Part shown: positions 54,828 through 62,041 of the stretch, piece after piece
How the letters are laid out: each line of letters begins with the position of its first letter
Position numbering within the stretch: position 1 is the stretch's first letter
Source of the DNA: an uncultured Prevotellaceae bacterium
GTDB taxonomy: Bacteria; Bacteroidota; Bacteroidia; Bacteroidales; Bacteroidaceae
Assembly: GCA_900314655.1 (NCBI GenBank)
Contig: OMWC01000003.1
Location: 1-64,000, forward strand
Reading direction: 5' to 3'
Length of the DNA stretch: 64,000 nt
Notes under the pieces: generated by a model
What the model saw: the letters and a program-made list of their open reading frames with translations, nothing else
Told to the model about the DNA's origin: nothing
Databases searched by the model: none
Translations under genes and position numbers: made by a program

Positions 54828-56477
54828 ATGAAACTTACAGATCTGCGTTCAGGCAATTTCAATGCCGCTGAATGGGAAGCCAAAGGCTATCTGCTTCCAA
54901 AGTTTGACATGGCTGCCGTGGCCAAGAAGACCTACGACGAGCCTACATGGGTACATTTCGGTGGTGGAAACATCTTCCGCGCTTTCCCCGCCGCCATTCT
55001 CAACGATGCCCTCAATACGGGTAAGTACGACCGAGGCGTCATTGTGGCCGAGACTTTCGACTATGAAGTCATCGACAAGGCCTATGCCCCTTATGGCAAC
55101 CTCTCTTTGGCTGTTTCGCTCTGCAGCAATGGCACCATTGAGAAGAAAGTCATCGCCAGCGTAACCGAAGCCCTCAAGGCCGACTATCAGTTTGCCGACT
55201 GGCAGCGTCTGGTGGAAATCTTCCGCAAACCTTCGCTCCAGATGATTTCGTTCACCATCACCGAGAAAGGCTACACCTATAATGAAGCCGACCTGAAAGC
55301 CCCCCTTCCGTCCCCCCTTGGGGGAAAACCCACCGAGGGCCCCAAACTTGCTATGGGTAAGGTTGCGGCATTGTTGTATGAACGCTTTAAGGCAGGTGTC
55401 GAATCATCCCCCCAAGGGGGGACAGGAGGGGGGCTCCCGCTTACCGTCCAGTCGATGGACAACTGTTCCCACAACGGTGACAAGGTGAAGGCCGGTGTCC
55501 TCGCTTATGCTGAGCGCTGGGTCAGCGACGGACTCGTTCCCCAGGCCTTCCTCGACTATCTGAAAGACGAGTCGAAGATTACCTTCCCATGGTCTATGAT
55601 CGATAAGATTACTCCGCGTCCCCATGAGAAGGTGAAGGAGATGCTTGCTGCCGACGGCTTCGAAGACAACAACTACATCGAGACCGAGAAGCACACGTTT
55701 ACTGCTCCCTTCGTCAATGCCGAGGAAGTGCAGTATCTCGTCATCGAGGACAACTATACCAATGGCCGTCCGCCGCTCGATCTTGGCGGTGCCCTCTATA
55801 CCACCCGCGAGACTGTTGACAAGGTGGAGACCATGAAGGTGACCACCTGCCTCAATCCCCTCCACACCGCCATGAGCATCTATGGATGCATGCTCGGCTA
55901 TACCCTCATTTCCGCAGAGATGGCCGACGAAGACCTCCGCGCCTTTATCCAGAAGATAGGCTATATGGAAGCCATGCCCGTGGTCACCGATCCTGGCGTG
56001 CTCAATCCATACGAGTTTATCGGCGCCGTCATCAATCGCCGTCTGCCTAATCCCTTCATGCCCGATGCCCCGCAGCGCATCGCCATGGACACCTCGCAGA
56101 AACTTCCCATCCGCTTCGGTGAGACCATCAAGAAGTATGTGGCCCGCGGTCTTGATATGAGCAACCTTGTGCTGATACCCCTCACCCTCGCAGGCTATGC
56201 CCGCTATCTGAAGGGCATCAAGGACGACGGCACTCCTTTCGAGCCATCTCCCGATCCCATGCTCGCCGAACTTCAGGCCATTGTGGCTCCCCTTGAGATT
56301 GGCAAGGCCGATCAGGATTGGAGTCCGCTGAAGGCTCTCTACAGCCGCAGCGATGTCTTCGGTCTCGATCTCTATGAAGCCGGTCTCGGCGAGCAGATTG
56401 AAGGCATGGTCAAAGAACTCTTTGCCGGCAACGGAGCCGTCCGCAAGACCCTCCACAAATACGTGCAGGCTCGCTGA
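54828..56477 (+). CDS. Mannitol dehydrogenase family oxidoreductase (fructuronate reductase-like)
   Basis: 549 residues. VHFGGGNIFRAF is the N-terminal dinucleotide motif of the long-chain mannitol dehydrogenase/UxuB family; the C-terminal domain holds KVTTCLNPLHTAMSIYG and a helix with RYLKGIKDDG. With kduI-kduD nearby, fructuronate reductase is a reasonable specific role, but mannitol or tagaturonate enzymes cannot be excluded. Residues about 158-171 (PLPSPLGGKPTEG) and 194-204 (SPQGGTGGG) are encoded by two copies of the C/G-rich dispersed repeat in opposite orientation, both in frame. Its last bases (from 56461) recur as a 19-bp repeat at 57441. Confidence 0.85.
   Translation: MKLTDLRSGNFNAAEWEAKGYLLPKFDMAAVAKKTYDEPTWVHFGGGNIFRAFPAAILNDALNTGKYDRGVIVAETFDYEVIDKAYAPYGNLSLAVSLCSNGTIEKKVIASVTEALKADYQFADWQRLVEIFRKPSLQMISFTITEKGYTYNEADLKAPLPSPLGGKPTEGPKLAMGKVAALLYERFKAGVESSPQGGTGGGLPLTVQSMDNCSHNGDKVKAGVLAYAERWVSDGLVPQAFLDYLKDESKITFPWSMIDKITPRPHEKVKEMLAADGFEDNNYIETEKHTFTAPFVNAEEVQYLVIEDNYTNGRPPLDLGGALYTTRETVDKVETMKVTTCLNPLHTAMSIYGCMLGYTLISAEMADEDLRAFIQKIGYMEAMPVVTDPGVLNPYEFIGAVINRRLPNPFMPDAPQRIAMDTSQKLPIRFGETIKKYVARGLDMSNLVLIPLTLAGYARYLKGIKDDGTPFEPSPDPMLAELQAIVAPLEIGKADQDWSPLKALYSRSDVFGLDLYEAGLGEQIEGMVKELFAGNGAVRKTLHKYVQAR
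55299..55340 (+). repeat. C/G-rich dispersed repeat inside the oxidoreductase gene, copy 1
   Basis: CCCCCTTCCGTCCCCCCTTG, then GGGG, read on the plus strand; translated as part of the protein. Confidence 0.7.
55408..55437 (-). repeat. C/G-rich dispersed repeat inside the oxidoreductase gene, copy 2 (inverted)
   Basis: On the minus strand CCCCCCTCCTGTCCCCCCTT, then GGGGGG; the same core as copy 1 in opposite orientation. Confidence 0.7.
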
Positions 56478-56479
56478 TT
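56461..56479 (+). repeat. 19-bp direct repeat, left copy, at the 3' end of the oxidoreductase gene
   Basis: ACGTGCAGGCTCGCTGATT encodes the last four residues and stop. An identical copy is at 57441-57459, exactly 980 bp downstream, so the decayed ATPase lies between the two. Confidence 0.85.
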
Positions 56480-56484
56480 TCCTA

Positions 56485-56520
56485 AAAGAGGATGTGCCCA
56501 GACACATCCTCTTTCTTTTT
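56485..56520 (+). terminator. Terminator after the oxidoreductase gene
   Basis: Perfect AAAGAGGATGTG/CACATCCTCTTT stem with a six-base loop, then CTTTTT. Confidence 0.88.
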
Positions 56521-56533
56521 GCCGTGTAGATCT

Positions 56534-57269
56534 TCAGAAAATGTACTCAGATTTATCGGACAAGGATGCCTCAGTATCAATAAACATCACGAAGTATATA
56601 GGCATATAGGTGATTTTGCCATTCTGGCGTATCTCACGTTCATTGGAAAATACTGTACCAGTAAGAATATTGTAGTCAGGATTTCTCATGAGGTTGTTGA
56701 GGGCACTATGAACAGTATAGTCCTTGCCAGACTTGACCTCTATCGGATGGACGCTCATGACTTTATGGTCATCTATCAGGTAGTCCACCTCGCCTTGCTT
56801 ACGATTGTCGTAATAGAAAAGTTTATGTCCATGGGCACGAAGTTCCTGGGCAACGACACACTCATAAACGGAACCGAGATTGACACTGCGCATATCTTCA
56901 AGCACAGAGCGTATGTTGTTGTGATAAAGCAAACCTGTCAGCAACCCCACATCATTCAGATAGAGTTTCAGCAGATTTTTCTGAAGTGATTCACTCAGCG
57001 GGAAATGCGGATTCGAGATGGCATGTACGTCCAAAGAGATGCCTGAGGGTCAAATAGAAATCCTCTTTCCTATGAATGTTCTTGAACAACTGTTCACCCT
57101 CATCATCCTCCACAAAATTGATTTCTATATAGTTAGCATACAGTCTGGTACCCACTTCGCGGATACTGAACGACTTGCCAACCTGACGGGCTCCTTCCAA
57201 AATTAGAATCTTGTCTGTGTCCGACTTCAAATAGTTCTCAATGTATGATGTAATCCTCCTGTACAGCAT
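56534..57269 (-). pseudogene. AAA_14/DUF4143 ATPase with internal deletion and frameshift
   Basis: The 5' part (57269 to about 57045) reads MLYRRITSYIENYLKSDTDK and the Walker A ILILEGARQVGKSFSIREVG, then INFVEDDEGEQLF and NIHRKEDFYLTLRHL. In another frame from 57034 it continues with the C-terminal DUF4143 part: FPLSESLQKNLLKLYLNDVG, VYECVVAQELRAHG, YYDNRKQGEVDYLID, IEVKSGKDYTVHSAL. Some 170-200 central residues, with Walker B and the sensors, are missing and the join is out of frame. Intact family members are about 400 residues. The protein cannot be functional. Confidence 0.82.
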
Positions 57270-57274
57270 GGCGA

Positions 57275-57353
57275 TTTACACTTTTCAAACGATTCCTAAA
57301 TTTAAAATATACACTTTTCAATATGTTTTCGTGCCGCAAATATACACTTTTCA
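57275..57353 (-). repeat. Three 13-bp direct repeats at exact 33-bp spacing
   Basis: TTTACACTTTTCA (57275-57287), TATACACTTTTCA (57308-57320) and TATACACTTTTCA (57341-57353). They lie directly upstream of the decayed ATPase start on its promoter side; on the minus strand the third unit runs into a TATATTTG -7-like box. Likely operator sites of that gene. Confidence 0.75.
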
Positions 57354-57440
57354 GACGAAATAACCAAATATTGGCACCATAAATTTTACATCTCACGAAT
57401 AACTGGGTAAGGTTCCTCATGATCTCCCGTAATCTCTGCA

Positions 57441-57459
57441 ACGTGCAGGCTCGCTGATT
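57441..57459 (+). repeat. 19-bp direct repeat, right copy
   Basis: ACGTGCAGGCTCGCTGATT, identical to 56461-56479. Here it is non-coding. Confidence 0.85.
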
Positions 57460-57526
57460 CTCAAAGAGTTTCATATTTTTCAATCCCTTCACTTTAAGGC
57501 ATATCTGCATGTATTCCAGTGCCTTA

Positions 57527-58070
57527 CGGTGAAGGGTTTAGGGGAGACCCACCAACTGGAGACCCAAACTGGAGACCCACCCCAACCCTCCCTGAAAGAA
57601 AAGACCCACCCCAACCCTCCCTGTTTAGGGAGGGAGTTATTGCTATCGCAAATGGATATAATCCCCGTTTCAGAAGTGTTTGCTCCCTCCCTAAACAGGG
57701 AGGGTTGGGGTGGGTCTCTTGTTGTTGGTCTCCAACAAAGTAATTTACTTTGTACCTCAAAATATCATCAAACGGAGGGCAAAGTATCATCCGTTGAAGA
57801 ACAAACTAATTTACTTTGTAGTCGCTCTGATTATCCATGTAACTTAGAAACATGAAGTCAAAATGTATCATTTACAAGGAGTAACTCTATCATTTACGAT
57901 GCGTAAATGGCACATTTACGAATGTACGATTGCAAGGCTCCCTCCCTTCGGGAGGGTTGGGGTGGGCTCCCCCTCCCTTAGCAGGGAGGGCTGGGGTGGG
58001 TCTCCAGTTGGGGTGGGTCTCCCCTCCCTCGGGAGGGGGTGGGGAGGGGTCGTCTTTTAACCCTTCACCG
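57527..58070. repeat. Repeat island with nested inverted repeats
   Basis: The outer arms CGGTGAAGGGTT (57527-57538) and AACCCTTCACCG (58059-58070) enclose many C/G-rich dispersed repeats. A perfect 34-bp inverted pair lies at 57603-57636 / 57683-57716, and AACTGGAGACCCACCCC (57567-57583) pairs with 57993-58009. The TATCATC twin-palindrome motif and a TATCATTTAC pair lie inside. I see no gene in 57460-58582, apart from an unconvincing 60-codon frame near 58361. Confidence 0.85.
57735..57819 (+). promoter_or_regulatory. Twin palindromes enclosing two TATCATC repeats (second locus)
   Basis: ACAAAGTAATTTACTTTGT (57735-57753) and ACAAACTAATTTACTTTGT (57801-57819) enclose 47 bases with CAAAATATCATC and CAAAGTATCATC starting 22 bases apart. 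The layout equals 31411-31495 though the palindromes differ. Confidence 0.65.
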
Positions 58071-58093
58071 CAACACCCTGTCATCAAACGAGT

Positions 58094-58119
58094 TACACCG
58101 CAAGGTGAAGTTTTTTTGT
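58094..58119 (+). terminator. Small hairpin with T run
   Basis: CACC GCAA GGTG with flanking TTA/TGAAG, followed by seven T. No gene is known upstream on this strand. Confidence 0.35.
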
Positions 58120-58582
58120 TTGTTGCAACTCTTTAATGATACTATCTCCATACATTCAGAAATGAACGCTTGATACCTTGGATGGTATCCATATCGTACA
58201 GACATTTCAAAGAATCAAACCTGTTCCTATGGTCTTATTCTCGTTGCTAATGATCACAGGGCCTCCTGTTGCCTTGATGCGACAAATTATGATAGGGTTT
58301 GTTGATTTGCCGCATTTTTCAGACGTTCGCCGCAACATGTGCAGCAGGTTTGTTTGAAAAATGTATGAACAAAATCAAAGCCTACATATCTTTGCATGCG
58401 AAAAGGAGAAGATAGGACCCCGATCAACTTCTAAAACTCCTTTGATAAACAAAAGATTTATAATCAAAAAGTGTAACAACGATGGCTTGCTCAGAAATGA
58501 TCAGAACAACTTCCTCACGGAGTGGTGGAAGTGCATGCTGTAAAGGTAGCAAGATATATGCTTCCCTCGCCTCCCCCCGGCT

Positions 58583-59374
58583 TTACTTGAGCTTCGTTTC
58601 CAACCGATCGTAGTATTGGGATACGATGTCGAGCATGTCGGCGGGGAGGTAACTGAGTGCCTTTACAACAAAATTCATCGGAACTTCGTAGAAGGCTTCT
58701 GCCAGCGTGCCTGTGATGGCAGCCTTGGTGTCGGTGTCGCCGTCGGCCATCACGGCATAGCGGATGGCTTCCTCAAAACTCTGACTTTCCAGGAAACAGC
58801 GGATGGCCATGGGAACGGTCTCCATGCAGGTGCCGTCGAAATGGTTTTGGGCGCCGATTTTGTTTATGTCGGCGATGCTTGGGATTTCGTAGCCCCAGAG
58901 TTTACCGGCCTTTATCTCTACTTCGTCTTTCGTGATGCGGCAGGTGCGCAGCCAGTAGGCCAGCGTGGCGATGCATTCGGCACCCTTCAGTCCTTCAGGA
59001 TGATTGTGGGTGGGACGCGCTGTCTCAATGGCTTGTTCCTTCACGTCCTGATAATCGCTGAAGAGCCATGCCACGGCACTCACCCTCATGGCCGAGCCGT
59101 TGCCGAATGAGCCATAGGGCTTCGGGTTGTCACTTTCCACCCAGTCTTGGAAGCGGCCTCCGTAGCCTCCCATCGGTGTGGGATAGCGGCGGCACCAGTC
59201 GTGGAGTGCCTCTCCGTAGTCGCGTTTGTTCATGATAGCGTCGGCGATGGCGATGGTGCAGATCGTATCGTCTGTATAGTTACATTCGTCAGTAAAAAGA
59301 CTGAAACCGCTTTCAGGAGCTGGCCCGAATTCGAACCTGCTTCCTACGATGTCACCGATGATTGCTCCGAGCAT
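58583..59374 (-). CDS. ADP-ribosylglycohydrolase family protein
   Basis: 263 residues: MLGAIIGDIVGSRFEF at the N-terminus, the metal-binding YTDDTICTIAIADAI motif, GNGSAMRVS, and the C-terminal DGDTDTKAAITGTLAEAFY, which carries the second pair of metal-binding Asp residues. Enzymes of this family remove ADP-ribose from Arg or other acceptors; some members have other hydrolase roles. All metal ligands look intact. A minus-strand TATCTTTG (59410-59403) is the likely -7 box. Confidence 0.92.
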   Translation of the reverse strand: MLGAIIGDIVGSRFEFGPAPESGFSLFTDECNYTDDTICTIAIADAIMNKRDYGEALHDWCRRYPTPMGGYGGRFQDWVESDNPKPYGSFGNGSAMRVSAVAWLFSDYQDVKEQAIETARPTHNHPEGLKGAECIATLAYWLRTCRITKDEVEIKAGKLWGYEIPSIADINKIGAQNHFDGTCMETVPMAIRCFLESQSFEEAIRYAVMADGDTDTKAAITGTLAEAFYEVPMNFVVKALSYLPADMLDIVSQYYDRLETKLK

Positions 59375-59456
59375 AGTCTGATAAGTTTTAAGTTCTATGC
59401 TGCAAAGATATAAAAAAAAGTGAACAATGAAGCGTGAAAGGAGAAGATTTTTTGAA

Positions 59457-61511
59457 TCAAAGCGTAATCGGCACTACTACTTTCACTCCGATGTTGCGGC
59501 CCATGTTGTAGATGCCGGCTTCCTTCAAGCGGCTCAGATGGTTCTGATAGGCGCGGTTGAAGATATTATGGGCGGTAAGGGCTACACTGAGAAGCTTCTT
59601 GCCGCGGACGTGGATGTCGGTTCCTGCGGCGGCATTCCATAGGGTGTAGCTGGGGGTGCGTGTTTCGGTATCGTTGACGGAGTGGATATGGTTTTGCGCC
59701 AGGTTGCAGTCCATTTCCACTTCAGCAAACACTTCCTTGAAGGTCAGTGAGGGGATGTTGAAATGGTAGTGGAGCGTAGAGCGCCAGCGGGGTGCCGGTG
59801 TGAAGGGCAGGTATTTGGCTTCGTCGGGCTGGTCCTTTTGGCGTGCATCCACGTAGGAGAAGGTGTTCTCGAAATGGAGATGCTGGATGGGATGGAGAAT
59901 GGCCGTAGCCTCAAAGCCCAATAGGTGGGCATCGCCCTGATGATAGCCGAAGACGTCGTTGCCATCGATGACCTGTCCTGTTTTCTCGAGGAAAATAAAG
60001 TTGGAGATGCTATTGGCAAAGAGAGCCAGCTTGGCGGAGAATATTTCGCTGCTGTAATCCATGCCGAAGTCGAACTGCCAGGAGCCTTCGGGCTTCAGGT
60101 CGTGGTTGCCCTGCTCGAAGCGGAGGGTGCCGTGGTGCATACCGTAGCTGCCCAGTTCACTGAGGTTGGGAGCGCGGAATCCGCGGGCGACATTCAGGCG
60201 TATATCGAAGTTGTGCGTGATGTTATAGATAGCTCCGATGCTACCCGTGATGCCATTGAAGTTGCGCGAGAACTGCTGGAAGCGCATTTGCCCGTCTTCC
60301 TCCAAGGCATTACTGTGGAGATGGCGGTTGTCGAAACGGAGTCCGCCGCTGATGTGGAGCCGTTCGGCAAAGTCTTTTGCTGCCGTGGCAAAGATGCCGA
60401 AGTCGAAGAGATGGTAGGCGGGAATGAGGAACTCATGGCCAAGGTTTTGCGACTCCTGCCACATACCGTTGACTCCGGCATTCATGGTCCATCCGTTCCA
60501 TGCCGGCGACACATAGCGGAGATCGTAGTTGACGGTGTGGAGGCGGAAGTCCTGTCCCACCTCGTCGGGGGCTTCATATTCCTGACGGCGATTCTGCTGG
60601 TAGGCCAGCAAAGCCTTGATGCGGCTTTCGCCAATGTTGAAGCTGTTGTCGAGCGTCACCTTGTAGTGGCGTACATGCTGGAAGGGGGATTCGTGTTCTT
60701 CACCTTCATGCTCATGATCTTCGCCTTCGTGGTCATGGTCGGCATCATGCTCATGATGATGTTCTCCCACGATGCCGGGTTTGATATGATAGTAGGATAG
60801 TTTCAGGTGGCTGTAGCCCCAGCGCTTGTTGAATCCCATCATCATGCGCGCGGCCTGTTCGGAGAACTGCGAGTTTTCTACCTTGTGATTGATGCTGTTC
60901 TCGTATTCGCCAGCTCCTTTCTGACTCCAGCGTCCGTCCCAGACGAATCCTTGCTGATTGCCCGCAAAGTTGACGGAGTAGTTCCAGAGGTTGGCATTCG
61001 ACTGCCATCCGCCGCTCACGGTGGCCTTCATCGTGCCGAGGGGCTGGATGGGGGAATCGTGGAAAACAACGACGCCGGCCATGGCATCAGAGCCGTACAT
61101 CAGCGAGGCGGGTCCTTTCATGATTTCTACGGAATGAACGCCTTCGCCATCCACTTCCACACCATGCTCATCGCCCCATTGCTGGCCTTCCTGGCGGATG
61201 CCGTCGTTGACCACCAATACGCGGTTGTATCCCAATCCGCGGATGACTGGCTTGGAGATGCCGCTTCCCGTAGTGATCTGGGATACGCCAGGCTGACGGG
61301 AAATGGCGTCAATGATGTTTGAGGCAGATACGGTCTGCAGCTCCTGAGCTGAAACCACGCTGACAGGAGCAGGTATATGATTGATATGGGTAGAGCCGGT
61401 GAGTCCGGTCACGATTACTTCGTGCAGGTGCACGCATGTGTCTTGCTCTTTCTGCGCAAATACAGCTATAGCAGAAAAGAGCAGTAAAAGGGTCAGTTTT
61501 ATTGCTTTCAT
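59457..61511 (-). CDS. TonB-dependent receptor with histidine-rich loop (metal-uptake candidate)
   Basis: 684 residues with signal peptide (MKAIKLTLLLLFSAIAVFAQ), TonB-box region VHLHEVIVTG, plug (SGISKPVIRGLGYNRVLVVN, MKGPASLMYGSDAMAGVV) and a barrel ending in GRNIGVKVVVPITL. No SusC features. Between two strands a loop near residues 249-275 has nine His in about 25 residues (GEHHHEHDADHDHEGEDHEH), which suggests zinc or another transition metal at the cell surface. It lies 49 bases downstream of a small Cys/His membrane protein. Confidence 0.9.
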   Translation of the reverse strand: MKAIKLTLLLLFSAIAVFAQKEQDTCVHLHEVIVTGLTGSTHINHIPAPVSVVSAQELQTVSASNIIDAISRQPGVSQITTGSGISKPVIRGLGYNRVLVVNDGIRQEGQQWGDEHGVEVDGEGVHSVEIMKGPASLMYGSDAMAGVVVFHDSPIQPLGTMKATVSGGWQSNANLWNYSVNFAGNQQGFVWDGRWSQKGAGEYENSINHKVENSQFSEQAARMMMGFNKRWGYSHLKLSYYHIKPGIVGEHHHEHDADHDHEGEDHEHEGEEHESPFQHVRHYKVTLDNSFNIGESRIKALLAYQQNRRQEYEAPDEVGQDFRLHTVNYDLRYVSPAWNGWTMNAGVNGMWQESQNLGHEFLIPAYHLFDFGIFATAAKDFAERLHISGGLRFDNRHLHSNALEEDGQMRFQQFSRNFNGITGSIGAIYNITHNFDIRLNVARGFRAPNLSELGSYGMHHGTLRFEQGNHDLKPEGSWQFDFGMDYSSEIFSAKLALFANSISNFIFLEKTGQVIDGNDVFGYHQGDAHLLGFEATAILHPIQHLHFENTFSYVDARQKDQPDEAKYLPFTPAPRWRSTLHYHFNIPSLTFKEVFAEVEMDCNLAQNHIHSVNDTETRTPSYTLWNAAAGTDIHVRGKKLLSVALTAHNIFNRAYQNHLSRLKEAGIYNMGRNIGVKVVVPITL

Positions 61512-61560
61512 CTTAAATTAAATTCGGGTTGTTCTGAAAAAATAATAGATAGTCTCTTGT

Positions 61561-61929
61561 TCAGAATAACGCCGGGGGACCCCGTTGGGAATGGGAGATT
61601 ACCACGCCGCAGGGTGCATGGCACACCTGCCACTGGCGGACAATCAGGTGAAAGACAGAAATAAACAAAGTGCCTACGACAACTGCGGGAACGAAAGGCA
61701 GCGTCAGGAACTGGCAGAGCACACAATTGTCGGTATGGCTGTTGGCCGCTGAAACGTGGCCGGCATGGGAAACATGCTGGGCGCACTGCTCACAATCCAA
61801 GGATGCAACCTCTTCGTGGACGTGCACTGCCGACAGCATCATCATCGGCAGGAATACCGCCAACAGGATGCGGGCGAAGCGTTGTCTTCGCCGTTTCATT
61901 TCCTCTATGATGCCGTTAGGTCTATTCAT
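61561..61929 (-). CDS. Small Cys/His-rich membrane protein
   Basis: 122 residues; an internal start at residue 11 (MKRRRQRFARILLAV) is possible. Two hydrophobic segments (FARILLAVFLPMMMLSAVHV, FVPAVVVGTLFISVFHLIV) flank an exported part with HVHEE, CEQCAQHVSHAGH and DNCVLCQF. The pattern resembles DUF2946-type proteins found beside copper or zinc TonB receptors. It probably supplies or senses metal for the receptor downstream. A minus-strand TAATTTTG at 61945-61938 may be its -7 box. Confidence 0.7.
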   Translation of the reverse strand: MNRPNGIIEEMKRRRQRFARILLAVFLPMMMLSAVHVHEEVASLDCEQCAQHVSHAGHVSAANSHTDNCVLCQFLTLPFVPAVVVGTLFISVFHLIVRQWQVCHAPCGVVISHSQRGPPALF

Positions 61930-62005
61930 TTCGCGTGCAAAATTAATACAAATATTTCAAATTGTTACTGCCTTTCTGATTTTTGTGTCAGATTTTACTT
62001 TTTAT

Positions 62006-62036
62006 TTTGTTTTTTCGCTCGTTTGCACTATCTTTG
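62006..62036 (+). promoter_or_regulatory. Promoter of the metallophosphoesterase gene
   Basis: TTTG (62006-62009) and TATCTTTG (62029-62036) with a 19-base spacer. The ATG at 62042 is five bases after the -7 box, near the expected transcription start. Confidence 0.75.
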
Positions 62037-62041
62037 CAGCC

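Noticed and set aside
57275..57353. Three evenly spaced repeats considered as a CRISPR
   Set aside because: Units of 13 bp with only three copies, imperfect first unit, no cas genes, and position at a promoter fit operators better.
58361..58543. 60-codon frame (MYEQNQSLHIFACEKEK...) after a TATCTTTG box
   Set aside because: No recognisable family, no -33 box, and the surrounding 500 bp look non-coding.
61508..61786. Overlapping minus-strand frame (92 codons) at the small Cys/His protein
   Set aside because: It overlaps the better-supported 61561-61929 frame, which has TM segments and CxxC motifs, and its own product is a Pro/Arg-rich shadow.
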